Shown one piece after another: positions 42,555 to 51,087 of a DNA stretch of 64,000 nucleotides; the first letter of the stretch is position 1; each line of letters opens with the position of its first letter. The notes under the pieces were generated by a model. The model was not told the DNA's origin. It did no database searches and was given only the letters and a program-made list of their open reading frames with translations. Origin of the DNA: VRUE01 sp963737575 (GTDB lineage Bacteria > Actinomycetota > Thermoleophilia > Solirubrobacterales > 70-9). The DNA lies in NCBI GenBank assembly GCA_963737575.1, contig CAVTTJ010000004.1, positions 255,437 to 319,436 on the forward strand, written 5' to 3'. A program made the translations under genes and the position numbers.

Positions 42555-42560
42555 TAGGAT
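42555..42560 (+). promoter_or_regulatory. -10 box of leaderless STAS gene
   Basis: TAGGAT, 6 nt before the GTG start at 42567. Confidence 0.45.
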
Positions 42561-42566
42561 CGGCGC

Positions 42567-42956
42567 GTGAATCCGGTGCCATTCGAGGTGCAGGCGGAGG
42601 AGCTGGAGGACGGGATTCGTGCGTTCACCGTGCGCGGTGAGCTCGACATGAATACCGCTCCCGAGCTCGAGGACTCCCTGGCGGGGGTCGTGACGAGCGA
42701 GGGCGCACAGGTCGTGATCGACCTGACCGAGTGCGACTTCATCGACTCGACCGGCATCGCCCTGATCGTGCGCTCATGGCAGCGGCTCGACAGCGGCGGC
42801 GCCAGCGGCGGGGGCGGCCGGCTCGTCCTCTGCTGCATCAACACCCAGGTGCTGCGCCTGCTGCGGATCACCGGGGTCGAGTCCTCGATCTCGGTCCACG
42901 AGCAGCGTGACTCCGCGCTCGCGGAGCTGCGGGGCGCCGCGCCCGCCGGCACCTAG
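42567..42956 (+). CDS. STAS-domain anti-sigma factor antagonist (RsbV/SpoIIAA-like)
   Basis: 129 residues, one STAS domain: FTVRGELDMNTAPELEDSL, VVIDLTECDFIDSTGIALIV with the phosphorylatable Ser in DST near residue 62, then LRLLRITGV. In its unphosphorylated form it should bind the RsbW-like protein and free the sigma factor. A Gly/Ser loop (GGASGGGG) lengthens the second half. Its TAG is shared as CTAG with the convergent SnoaL gene. Confidence 0.92.
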   Translation: MNPVPFEVQAEELEDGIRAFTVRGELDMNTAPELEDSLAGVVTSEGAQVVIDLTECDFIDSTGIALIVRSWQRLDSGGASGGGGRLVLCCINTQVLRLLRITGVESSISVHEQRDSALAELRGAAPAGT

Positions 42957-43363
42957 ACGATCGTCAGCTGCGCGAACCGCTCCTCGGCCGCAGAGGGGTC
43001 GGGGAAAACTTCGCCGCGGACGAAGCGGCCGTCGTGGACGCCCCAGATCCAGGCGGCGGGCATGTCGCGGATGCCGAGCTCCCTGCTGCGCACATAGACC
43101 CGGCCTCGAACAAGGAGCTGGTCGCCGTTCTGCTCCACCCGGCTCGGGGTCACCAACAGCTCTTCCCAGACCTGGGCCGCGTCGGCGAGGTATTCGCGCA
43201 GTCCCTCGCGCCCGACGTAGGGGGCCTCGCGCCCCACCGCGCCGGCAGTTTCGTAGGGAAAGAACTCCATCCCCTCGTCGCAGACCTCGACGATCCCCTC
43301 GGGGTCGCGGCGGTTGAACGCGTTGTAGAGGCGCTCAACCAGTTCCATGTGGGCATCAACCAT
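42953..43363 (-). CDS. SnoaL/NTF2-like domain protein
   Basis: 136 residues: ELVERLYNAFNRRDPEGIVEVCDEGMEFFPYET, YVGREGLREYLADAAQVWEEL and paired strands LLVRGRVYVRS and AAWIWGVHDGRFVRGEVF. This is the usual SnoaL-like layout with an open pocket. The start lies inside the end of the phosphatase gene (8-bp overlap), so it belongs to the partner-switching transcript, and a sensory role there is conceivable but unproved. Confidence 0.8.
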   Translation of the reverse strand: MVDAHMELVERLYNAFNRRDPEGIVEVCDEGMEFFPYETAGAVGREAPYVGREGLREYLADAAQVWEELLVTPSRVEQNGDQLLVRGRVYVRSRELGIRDMPAAWIWGVHDGRFVRGEVFPDPSAAEERFAQLTIV

Positions 43364-44746
43364 TGGCCACCTCGAGGTTGGGGACGTCCCGCCGTTTTTT
43401 CGAGCCTACCTCGGCGTCGGGGGCGAGCACGAGCACCGCGACGTCGTCGTCCATCGTTCCCTCGGTGAACGACTGCAGCGAGCCTTCGACCCGCTGCAGG
43501 ACCTGTGACGGGTCGCCCGCGCCGCGCAGCTCGGATCGCAGCCGATCCTCGCCGAAGCGCTCGCTCGGTCCCTGCGCCTCGATGACCCCGTCGGTGACGA
43601 CCACCAACTGCTGGCCGGGCTCGAGCGAGCAATGGGCGACCGACCAGCGGGCATCCGCGAAGGCCCCGAGGACGGGGTCGGCGCCACAGACCTCCGCCAC
43701 CCGCTCGCCGTCGATCAGCAACGGCAACGGATGGCCGGCGACGGCGAGCCGGACCGGCCGGGTGGGGTCCTCGCTCAGCGTCATGGCGACGACGCTGCAG
43801 AGCGACGAGTCGCCACGGGCGAAGAGGGTCCGGTTGAGCGTCTCCAGCGCCCTGACGGGGTCGCCGGTGAGCGAGGCGGCGGTGCGCAGGGTGTAGCGGG
43901 CGACGGCCGTAAGCGAGGCGGCACGGGCGCCGCGGCCGGTAACGTCCCCGATGGCGAGCATCCAGCCGTCGGCGACGCGGAAGACGTCGTAGAAATCGCC
44001 CCCGACCTCGTTCTCGGAGCCCGCCGGCCGGTACATCGCCGCCAGCGACCAGCCGGGGATGTCGGGCAGGGGCGGCGGCAGCAGCCCGCGTTGGAGGGTT
44101 TCGGCGATCTCCGCCCGCGCCCGCTCGGCCGCCTCAAGGTCGGCGAACAGGCCGCAGTTGTCGAGCGCCAGAGCTACCCGGCCGGAGAGGACCCAGGCGA
44201 AATGGGCGTCCTTGCGGCGGTAGCTGCGGCCGGACCAGCCGACGGCGAGCGTGAGGGCGCCGGTGACCTTTCCGCGGGCGTTGAGGGCGACGGTGATCGC
44301 CGAGCGGCTTCTGAGGCTCCGCAAGAACTCCAGATCCTCGAGCCCGTCGGCGAGGCCCTCGAGGTCGCTGTCCGTCATCCGCTCGTAGAACCGGGGCGTG
44401 AGGGAGTTGCGTCGTCACCCTCGATCATCCGCTCCGGGATCGAGGGCCGGCGAGCCGCCAGGCCCTCCGCGGCCCCGGGGGCGGCACCGGGGGATACCCG
44501 CAGCCCGGCCCGCCGGACCTCCCCGTCCTGATCGATCAGGTCGATCATGCAGAAGTCCGCGAACTCGGGGACGAGGATGTCGCAGATCGCCGCGATCGTG
44601 TCCTCGAGCGAGCCGCCGGCGTCGGAGACCGCAGCCGTTTCGCTCAGGATCCGGTAACGGCGCCGGGCCTCACGCTCACGGCTGAACAGCACCCACAGAG
44701 TCGCGACGAGCGCGACGAGCGCGAGTACCACCGCAACCGTCTCCAC
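43356..44746 (-). CDS. Membrane-anchored GAF-SpoIIE (PP2C-type) phosphatase, apparent one-base deletion
   Basis: An N-terminal transmembrane segment (VAVVLALVALVATLWVLF), a GAF domain (VPEFADFCMIDLIDQDGEV ... SRSAITVALNARGKVTGALTL), then a SpoIIE/RsbU domain: NEVGGDFYDVFRVADGW, LAIGDVTGRGARAA, LVVVTDGVIEAQG and TMDDDVAVLVL with metal-binding Asp. The GAF domain is split between two frames; adding one G to GGGG at 44393-44396 (+) joins them. Expected to dephosphorylate the STAS antagonist on sensing stress. GTG 44746 follows GGGGGG; a TAGGAT box lies 38 nt upstream. Confidence 0.82.
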
Positions 44747-44829
44747 GATTCCCCCCAAGCTTCACGACCTCGCCTTCGGCATCGATCCTACTTAAAACAC
44801 AGTATGACCGATGCCGACCAGATGTCCAG

Positions 44830-45660
44830 TCAGGGGACCAGGCTGCGCGGCCAGAGGCGCCGGGCGCGGACGACGTTCAGCTCGGCGCTGAGGACCGTGA
44901 GCATCGCTCCCAGATGGACCCAGGCGAGCAACCCGATGACGAGGGCGAAGGTGCCGTAAGCCGGGGTCGCGCCCTCGACCTGGTGCGAGACGAAGTAGCC
45001 GCCGACGAGCTGAAGGACCGCCCACCCGACCGCCGCGACGGCCGCCCCCGGCAGGATCACGCGGAGCGGCGAGCGCGCCGTGCTCAGGAGGTGGAAGACC
45101 GCTGCGAAGACGAGCAGGTTGAGCGCCAGCGATACCGCGACGGCCCAGGCGGCGCCGACACTGCCGCCGCCGGCCAGGCCCGAGGCGACCGTCGAGACGA
45201 GCGTCAGGGTGCCGAGCACGGCGAGCATCGCCAACGAGCGGAGCCGCGAGGAGAGAAAGCCGGAGCGCTCACCGCGCGGGACTTCCCAGATCGTGTCCAG
45301 CGCTTCGCCCGTGGCAAGCACCACGCCGAGTCCCGCCCAGAGCGATCCGACGATGCCGATCGCAAGCGCGACGCCGCTGCCTTCGAGGGTGCCGACCCGG
45401 ATCTGCTCGCCGACGACGGGGAACTGGCCGAGGACCGAGTCGATCGCGTCCTTCCGCAGGCCCGGATCGCCGGCGAGGACGAAGCCAAGCACCGAGGTGA
45501 GGAGAAGGAGCAGGGGGAAGATCGAGAAGAACGCCCGGTAGGCGATCAGCGCCGTCAGGTTGCCGCCCTCGTCGTCGGCGAACTTCCTGCCGACAGCGAC
45601 CGGGATCGCCAACGCTGGGTGCCGCCGCTGGAAGCGATCGAGCGCGCGGACAGCTCGCAG
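44830..45660 (-). CDS. YihY/virulence factor BrkB-family membrane protein
   Basis: About 276 residues, six hydrophobic segments. FADDEGGNLTALIAYRAFFSIFPLL is the family signature (usually AYY where this has AYR), followed by GSLWAGLGVV and WEVPRGERSGFLSSRL. Family role unsettled; it was once misnamed RNase BN. A TTG at 45612 gives a short form, but the upstream RALDRFQRRHPAL segment is conserved in relatives, and the only start-like codon before it is CTG 45660, two bases after the ferritin-like stop. Same strand as that gene. Confidence 0.85.
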   Translation of the reverse strand: MRAVRALDRFQRRHPALAIPVAVGRKFADDEGGNLTALIAYRAFFSIFPLLLLLTSVLGFVLAGDPGLRKDAIDSVLGQFPVVGEQIRVGTLEGSGVALAIGIVGSLWAGLGVVLATGEALDTIWEVPRGERSGFLSSRLRSLAMLAVLGTLTLVSTVASGLAGGGSVGAAWAVAVSLALNLLVFAAVFHLLSTARSPLRVILPGAAVAAVGWAVLQLVGGYFVSHQVEGATPAYGTFALVIGLLAWVHLGAMLTVLSAELNVVRARRLWPRSLVP

Positions 45661-45662
45661 GG

Positions 45663-46172
45663 CTAGGCGATCCCCTCGATCTCGTACTCGCGCAGGAAGC
45701 CCTCGAACAGGCGGCGATGGCCCTGCTCGTCGCGGAGGATCTCGATCGCCATGTCCTGGGTGACGGGGTCGACGCCGTCGGTCTCCTCGATGATCCGGGT
45801 GTAGTGCTCGATCGCCCCGGTCTCGGCCTTGATTACCCCGCGGATCACATGGACGATGTCGGTCTGCTCCTCCGGCGGCTGCAGGAAGGGCTGCGCGGCC
45901 GCGAAGTCCTCCGAGCCGGGCACGACCCCGTAGAGCTCCTTGATCCGCTCGGCGAACCGGCGCGCGTGGCCGAGCTCCTCTTCGACGTCTTCGCGGAGGG
46001 ACTCCTTGACCTCCTGCGCGCGAACCCCGTCGAGGTTGACCGAAGCCGAAATGTAGCTCATGACCGTCTCGACCTCCATCCAGTAGGCCCTGCGGAGCAG
46101 CTCGACGACGCGCTCGCGCGCCTCGAGGTTGGCGCTGTCGAAGATGCCCTTGCTGGGCGCCGAAGCCTCCAT
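45663..46172 (-). CDS. Ferritin-like domain protein
   Basis: 169 residues, four-helix bundle. Carboxylate and His ligands appear as AYWMEVETVMSYI, DVEEELGHARRFAERI, KAETGAIEHYTRI and EILRDEQGHRRLFEGF, the E-ExxH-E-ExxH order of bacterioferritin/Dps-like diiron proteins. Iron storage or peroxide protection is likely. AGGAGG precedes ATG 46172, and a SigB-type promoter lies about 41 nt upstream, so it is probably part of the stress regulon. Confidence 0.85.
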   Translation of the reverse strand: MEASAPSKGIFDSANLEARERVVELLRRAYWMEVETVMSYISASVNLDGVRAQEVKESLREDVEEELGHARRFAERIKELYGVVPGSEDFAAAQPFLQPPEEQTDIVHVIRGVIKAETGAIEHYTRIIEETDGVDPVTQDMAIEILRDEQGHRRLFEGFLREYEIEGIA

Positions 46173-46212
46173 CGTTCCTCCTGGTTCGCTTGTCTACCCG
46201 TCAGGGTATGCG

Positions 46213-46238
46213 CTACCCGGTGGGGCTTGCGGGCAATC
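46213..46238 (-). promoter_or_regulatory. SigB-type promoter of the ferritin-like gene
   Basis: Minus strand GATTGCC, 13 nt, GGGTAG: same geometry as the promoters at the sigma and anti-sigma genes. The TAG of the -10 is the stop codon of the upstream glycosidase gene. A short dyad GGGTA-N5-TACCC (46204-46218) overlaps it. Confidence 0.55.
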
Positions 46239-47361
46239 TCTGTTCCCAGCCGAACGGCCCGGGTTCGAACTCGGCCCGCGGCACCGTTTCCGCGTCGCCG
46301 CCCGTCCAGGAGTTGAAGCGGTACCAGGCGGGCTTCGCTTCGCGGTTGTCGGTCAGCAGGCCGGCCGAGTCGCAGAACTGGCAGGTCGGCGGTTCGGCGT
46401 CGGCCCACGAGAACCACCAGACTCCGCCGATCCGCCAGCTGTAGCGGTGGAGCGAGAGCATCGAGAAGGCAAGGCTGAGCTGGTCGGCCTGGCCGTAGAG
46501 GCCCCGCTCCCAGCGAGACTCGTAGCTGTCCGAGCCCCAACCGAGCTCGGTCACGTAGATCGGGGTCGAGGCGTCATCGTGTTCCTTCATCACCCGGCGC
46601 AGGTTTTCGATCTGGCCGCGCATCGCGGCGGCGCCGGCGACGTACGGATGGAGGCCGACGCCGTCGAACCAGCGCTTCACGTTCCGCGCCCGGTAGACCC
46701 GTGAGAGGAACTCGCCCGGCGCCATGTTGGGCGGGATCTGGAGCGGGCGCCCGAAGAGGCCGCCGAGGATCACCTTCGACCCCGGCTCGATCCGGTGCAG
46801 AACCTGGCCCGCCGCGCGGAGGATGTTGGCGAAGCCCTCCGGGTCGGCGCTTCCGAAGGTGACGATGTTGGGCTCGTTCCAGATCTCCCAGTACCTGATC
46901 GGCTCCGGCGTCAGTTGGGGATTGTCTTCCCAGAATTCCCCGCCGGGCCCGTAGCGGAGAGCTGCCTGCCGCAGAAACGAGCGCCAGGCGTGGACCTCGC
47001 GCGGCGTCACCGGTTCGACCCCGGGCACTTCTGAAAGCCATTCCGGGGTCCCCCAGACGAACGGGAAGACGCGCAGGCCATGTTCGGCGGCCAGTTCGAC
47101 CCCGTGGTCGAAGTAGGACCAGTCGGGATCCCCGACGGCCGGGTCGACGGCCTCGATCTGCGACCAGGCGAGCGGCAGCCGCACGCTGGCGACATCGGCC
47201 TCCGCCATCAGCTCGTAGTCGGAGTCGGAGGGGGCCGACTGCGGTGAGATTCCGACGAAGCCCGCCGGCGCCCGGGCAGCTCCCTGGGCTGAGGAGGCGA
47301 ACAGCGCCAGCGCGAGCGCCAGCGCGAGCGCGAGCGGTGCGAGCCTTGCTGTCCGGTTCAT
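46213..47361 (-). CDS. Secreted clan GH-A glycoside hydrolase-like protein
   Basis: 382 residues. Signal peptide from 12-bp DNA repeats (LALALALALALFASSAQGA). The mature part is a TIM barrel: VRLPLAWSQIEAVDP, YFDHGVELAAEHGLRVFPFVWG, YWEIWNEPNIV with the acid/base Glu, LHPYVAG and VTELGWGSD with the nucleophile Glu. The layout is nearest to GH39/GH5-like exoenzymes acting on plant or microbial glycans; the exact family is uncertain. Two cysteines near CQFCDSAG may bridge. Confidence 0.82.
   Translation of the reverse strand: MNRTARLAPLALALALALALFASSAQGAARAPAGFVGISPQSAPSDSDYELMAEADVASVRLPLAWSQIEAVDPAVGDPDWSYFDHGVELAAEHGLRVFPFVWGTPEWLSEVPGVEPVTPREVHAWRSFLRQAALRYGPGGEFWEDNPQLTPEPIRYWEIWNEPNIVTFGSADPEGFANILRAAGQVLHRIEPGSKVILGGLFGRPLQIPPNMAPGEFLSRVYRARNVKRWFDGVGLHPYVAGAAAMRGQIENLRRVMKEHDDASTPIYVTELGWGSDSYESRWERGLYGQADQLSLAFSMLSLHRYSWRIGGVWWFSWADAEPPTCQFCDSAGLLTDNREAKPAWYRFNSWTGGDAETVPRAEFEPGPFGWEQRLPASPTG
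47303..47336 (+). repeat. 12-bp tandem repeat inside signal peptide codons
   Basis: AGCGCCAGCGCG occurs twice in tandem followed by a degenerate third copy; on the minus strand it encodes Leu-Ala pairs of the glycosidase signal peptide. Likely prone to length change by slippage. Confidence 0.5.
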
Positions 47362-47436
47362 GTCTTCGAGGTAACCCCCCTGAGCTTCAAAGTAGCGACC
47401 GCGGGGTGCGCGGCGTCCCGCGGGCGCCCCCTCTGA

Positions 47437-47442
47437 GATAAT
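47437..47442 (+). promoter_or_regulatory. -10 box of tRNA-Pro
   Basis: GATAAT, 11 nt before the tRNA 5' end. No TTGACA-like -35 is seen 17 nt upstream. Confidence 0.4.
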
Positions 47443-47453
47443 CCGCCCCCTCT

Positions 47454-47527
47454 CGGGGCGTGGCGCAGCCTGGTAGCGCGCACCGTTCGGGTCGGTGAGG
47501 TCCCCGGTTCAAATCCGGGCGCCCCGA
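47454..47527 (+). tRNA. tRNA-Pro (anticodon CGG)
   Basis: 74 nt. Acceptor stem CGGGGCG pairs with CGCCCCG (7/7), D-arm GCGC..GCGC, anticodon arm CACCG-TTCGGGT-CGGTG with CGG in the loop, T-arm CCCGG-TTCAAAT-CCGGG, discriminator A. CCA is not encoded. Decodes CCG, a frequent proline codon here. Confidence 0.95.
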
Positions 47528-47667
47528 TATCTGCCAGAGCCGGCTCGGTGACGGGGCCGGCCGGGGCCGCTTGACTTCACCCCGGATCGGAGGGAGATTG
47601 ATCGCGATCCGACAACAGCAGTTCGATTGAGTCGGCAACCGGCGGAGGTCGAGATGGAGGTGTCGGC

Positions 47668-48153
47668 GTGAGCGACGGAAACGGCGACGGCAGCCCGCCG
47701 GTGAGCGCAGGGGAGGCAAGGCTCGAGGTCGTGGTCGTGCCGGTCTCCGACGTCGATCGGGCGAAGGGCTTCTATGAGGGCCTTGGATGGCGACTGGACG
47801 CCGACCTGGCGGTCGAGGACGGTTACCGGGTCGTCAAGCTGACGCCTCCGGGCTCCGGCTGCGCGATCATCTTCGGCGAGGGAGTCACCGCCGCCCCACC
47901 CGGCTCCATCGAAGGACTGCAGCTCGCGGTCCATGACATCGACGCGGCCCGCGCCGACCTCGTCGCGCGAGGCGTCGACGTCAGTGAGACGTTTCACGAC
48001 AAGACCGGGGTCTTCCACCACGCCGGGACCGAGGCGCGCGAAAGCGGGCCGGCCCCGGAGCATGCCGACTACGGCTCGTTCGTCGCCTTCAGCGACCCGG
48101 ATGGCAACGGGCGGATGATGCAGGAGATAAAGACACGTCCGCCGGGCCGCTGA
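47668..48153 (+). CDS. Glyoxalase/VOC-family protein
   Basis: 161 residues: ARLEVVVVPVSDVDRAKGFYEGLGWRLDAD in module one, GLQLAVHDIDAARADLVARGVDVSE and FVAFSDPDGNGRMMQEI in module two. The last motif is the usual end of bleomycin-resistance/dioxygenase-like proteins. Metal ligands are not fully conserved. GTG start with TGGAGG 8 nt upstream. It leads a same-strand run with the disulfide reductase-like and peroxiredoxin-like genes. Confidence 0.82.
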   Translation: MSDGNGDGSPPVSAGEARLEVVVVPVSDVDRAKGFYEGLGWRLDADLAVEDGYRVVKLTPPGSGCAIIFGEGVTAAPPGSIEGLQLAVHDIDAARADLVARGVDVSETFHDKTGVFHHAGTEARESGPAPEHADYGSFVAFSDPDGNGRMMQEIKTRPPGR

Positions 48154-48193
48154 GGGGAACCATGGCACCGGAACTCGAGCCGTTGCTGCCGAG

Positions 48194-49564
48194 ATGAGCG
48201 GCGAATACGACGTGATCGTTCTCGGCGGCGGCTCGCCGGGCGAGCACTGCGCCGGCGCCCTGGCGGAGGGCGGGCTGCGGGTGGCGGTGGTCGAGCGCGA
48301 GCTCGTCGGCGGGGAGTGCTCGTACTGGGCCTGCATCCCCTCGAAGACCCTTCTGCGCCCCGGCGAGGCGGTCAACGGGGCCCGCGAGGCCACCGCCACC
48401 GCCGAGGTCGACGTCGAGGCGGCGCTGGCGTGGCGGGACTTCATGGTCTCCGACCACACCGACGCCGGGCAGGAGCGCTGGCTCGCCGCCAACGGCATCG
48501 ACCTGCTGCGCGGCAGCGGCCGGCTCGCGGGACCGGGCGCCGTCGAGGTCGACGGCGTGCGCCACACCGCCGAGCACGTGGTGCTGGCGAACGGCGCCGA
48601 CCCGGTGGTGCCGCCGGTTCCCGGTCTGCGCGAACTGGACGGCATCTGGACCAACCGCGAGGTGACCGCGATGAAGGCCGTCCCACGCCGGCTGCTGATC
48701 CTCGGCGGCGGGCCGGTGGGGGTGGAGATGGCACAGGCCGTTCGCCGCCTCGGCGGCGAGGCCGTCGTCATCGACATGTCCGAGCAGGTTCTCGGGCGCG
48801 AGCCTGCGCCCCTGGGACAGGCGCTGGGCCAGGTCCTCGCCAAAGAGGGAATCGAGCTCATCCTCTCGTCGAACGCCACGGCCGCGCGGCTCGAGGGTGA
48901 GGACTTCGTCCTCGAGTTCGACGAGGGGCGGGAGCTGCGCGGCGACCGGATCCTGGTCGCCACCGGCCGCCGCCCGCGGGTCCAGGGCGTGGGCCTGGAG
49001 ACCGTCGGCATCGAGCCGGACGCCAAGGGGATCCCGGTCGACGCCCACCTTCGAGCCGGAGAGAACCTCTGGGCGATCGGCGACGTCAACGGCATCTGGC
49101 CTCTGACCCATGTGGGCAAGTATCAGGGCGAGGTGGTCGCCGCGAACATCCTCGGCCGGCCCCGTACGGCGAACTACGAGGCCGTCCCGCGCGTCGTCTA
49201 CACCGACCCGCAGGCCGCCTCGGTCGGGGCCTCGGCCGGCCGCTTCAGCGCGACGGTCCCGGTCTCGGAGGTGGCCAAGACCGCGACCTACACGCGAGCG
49301 TACGCCGACCACAACGGCTTCCTCACCCTGCTCAGCGACGGCGAGCGGCTGACGGGCGCGTACGCGCTCGGTCCCGAGGCGGGCGAGTGGCTGCAGCAGG
49401 CAACGCTCGCGATCCGGGCGCGCATCCCGCTCGAGGTCCTGAGCGACACGATCCAACCGTTTCCGACCTTCTCGGAGATCTACGTCGGTGCGCTGAAGGC
49501 GCTCCGCGACGAAATCGCGGCAGCTCCCGCCGCGGACGGCGCAGAGCCCCCGATGACGGCCTGA
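48194..49564 (+). CDS. Pyridine nucleotide-disulfide oxidoreductase (Lpd/MerA/Mtr-like), lacking the active-site His
   Basis: 456 residues. VIVLGGGSPGEHCAGALAEGG binds FAD, GGECSYWACIPSK is the redox-active CxxxxC pair at about 42-47, LLILGGGPVGVEMAQAV binds NAD(P)H, and LWAIGDVNG the second FAD site. In lipoamide dehydrogenase, glutathione and mycothione reductases the C-terminus carries HPHPTxSE; here it reads IQPFPTFSE, so the catalytic His is Phe. It may reduce a different acceptor. The peroxiredoxin-like gene follows after 13 bp. Confidence 0.87.
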   Translation: MSGEYDVIVLGGGSPGEHCAGALAEGGLRVAVVERELVGGECSYWACIPSKTLLRPGEAVNGAREATATAEVDVEAALAWRDFMVSDHTDAGQERWLAANGIDLLRGSGRLAGPGAVEVDGVRHTAEHVVLANGADPVVPPVPGLRELDGIWTNREVTAMKAVPRRLLILGGGPVGVEMAQAVRRLGGEAVVIDMSEQVLGREPAPLGQALGQVLAKEGIELILSSNATAARLEGEDFVLEFDEGRELRGDRILVATGRRPRVQGVGLETVGIEPDAKGIPVDAHLRAGENLWAIGDVNGIWPLTHVGKYQGEVVAANILGRPRTANYEAVPRVVYTDPQAASVGASAGRFSATVPVSEVAKTATYTRAYADHNGFLTLLSDGERLTGAYALGPEAGEWLQQATLAIRARIPLEVLSDTIQPFPTFSEIYVGALKALRDEIAAAPAADGAEPPMTA

Positions 49565-49577
49565 TGGATGGAGACCG

Positions 49578-50219
49578 ATGCGCTCAGACATGAAACCCGG
49601 CGCCGTCTTCCCGGACTACGAGCTGCCCGACACCGAGACGGTGCCCCGCAGGCTGAGCGAGCTGCAGGGCGATGACCCGCTGATCCTGACGCTTGCTCGA
49701 GGCCACTACTGCCCGAAGGAGCACCAGCAGCATCTCGAACTCGCCTCGTTCTATTCGAAGATCGCGGTCGCCTACACCAAGATCGCGACCATCGCCACCG
49801 ACGAGCATCACACGCTGCAGGAGTTCCGCGCCTCGGTCGGCGCCCAGTGGCCGTTCCTCTCCGACCCGGAGCGCACGGTGCAGAAGGACCTCGAGATCCA
49901 GGAGTACACCGACCCTGAGAACGACCCGATGATCCCGCACACCCTCGTCCTCAAGCCGGGCCTCGTCATCCACAGCATCTACAACGGCTACTGGTTCTGG
50001 GGGCGCCCGTCGGTCGCTGAGCTCCGCCGTGACCTGCGTGCGGTTTCGAGCGAGATCCGCCCCGATTGGGACCTCAGCACCCCGGGCCTCCGTGAGGCCT
50101 GGGAGGCCGGTGACCTCTCCCCCTTCCACGGGTGGGACAAGAGCGGCACCGGCAGCCGGACCGCCGAGGAGTCGAGGGCCTATGGCGACGCGCCGAGCGG
50201 TGGATCGACGTCGTCGTAG
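49578..50219 (+). CDS. Peroxiredoxin-like (AhpC/TSA/redoxin) protein
   Basis: 213 residues with a thioredoxin fold: GAVFPDYELPDTETVPRRLSEL, LILTLARGHYCPKEHQ with the candidate peroxidatic Cys near 50, then PFLSDPERTVQKDLEIQEYTD and TLVLKPGLVIHSIYNGYW. The Cys environment (RGHYCPK) differs from the PxxxTxxC of true peroxiredoxins and no resolving Cys is seen, so peroxidase activity is uncertain. Next to a flavin disulfide reductase-like gene, its possible reductant. Overlaps the convergent gene by 40 bp. Confidence 0.75.
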   Translation: MRSDMKPGAVFPDYELPDTETVPRRLSELQGDDPLILTLARGHYCPKEHQQHLELASFYSKIAVAYTKIATIATDEHHTLQEFRASVGAQWPFLSDPERTVQKDLEIQEYTDPENDPMIPHTLVLKPGLVIHSIYNGYWFWGRPSVAELRRDLRAVSSEIRPDWDLSTPGLREAWEAGDLSPFHGWDKSGTGSRTAEESRAYGDAPSGGSTSS

Positions 50220-51016
50220 ATGCGGGCGGCGGCGAGCCTGCCGCTCTCACCCCTGTCGTAAACGGCAACGCCGGCCTGTGGCTGAAGATCGGTCTCGCCC
50301 CAGCGGGCGACGTTGTACTCGATCACGCAGGCGCGACCGTCATCGAGCATGGCGCAGTGCTCCAGGGGGATGCCGCCGCCGTTGGAGAAGAGCAGCTCGT
50401 AGAACGAGCGGAGCCCGTCGGGACCTCGGTGGACGTGCGGGCCCCCCGCGGGCTCGCGGGCATACCCATCTGGCTCGAAGGCCGCCAGGATCCGGTCGAG
50501 GTCGCCCGTCGCGAGCGCACCCTGGTACTCGCCGACGACGTCAGGTTGGCGCAACGCCGGGTCGGGCTGCAGCAGCGGCGGGCGGTTGGCATGGCGGCCG
50601 CTGAGCGCCCAGTTGCTGAAGTAGACCCGCACCTCCTCCATCCGCCCCCCGGCGCCGAGATCGGCGACGATCGCGACCGGAACCTCCACCCGATCGGCGG
50701 GGCCGTCGAGCTCGAGCACGACCTCCTCGGCGGCCCGATCCTTGGCGATCACATGGGATACCTGACGGAGGGAGGCGCGACGGTACTCGAGCCACGATCG
50801 GGTCTCGGAGGCGAACGTCTCGAAGGCTGCGGTTCCCCTGATCCGGCCGCGCACGGGGTCGTGGAGCTCGGGCGAACCGGTGAACGACCCGACGAGGGCA
50901 TCGAGCTCTCCCATCATCAGGCCCTCGAAGTAGGGGACGCCGTCGGCCGCGTGCCGGTGGCGTTCTTCATATCGGGCGAGCGCCGGCGCGGAGAACAGCT
51001 CGGGAGCCCACGGCAT
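50180..51016 (-). CDS. Tandem SnoaL/NTF2-like protein
   Basis: 278 residues built of two SnoaL-like domains. First: YFEGLMMGELDALVGSFTGSPELHDPVRGRIRGTAAFETF. Second: VVGEYQGALATGDLDRILAAFEPDGYAREPAGGPHVHRGPDGLRSFYELL, ending in AARIYDDVDPP. The repeated GDLD helix and xRG-x3-F helix show the duplication. No catalytic residues assignable; function unknown. Confidence 0.72.
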   Translation of the reverse strand: MPWAPELFSAPALARYEERHRHAADGVPYFEGLMMGELDALVGSFTGSPELHDPVRGRIRGTAAFETFASETRSWLEYRRASLRQVSHVIAKDRAAEEVVLELDGPADRVEVPVAIVADLGAGGRMEEVRVYFSNWALSGRHANRPPLLQPDPALRQPDVVGEYQGALATGDLDRILAAFEPDGYAREPAGGPHVHRGPDGLRSFYELLFSNGGGIPLEHCAMLDDGRACVIEYNVARWGETDLQPQAGVAVYDRGESGRLAAARIYDDVDPPLGASP

Positions 51017-51087
51017 GCGGGAAGAATCTCACATCGCATCGACCCCGATCCGGCCTCACGGGCCGCGATCGGGAAAGACCGGGGACC

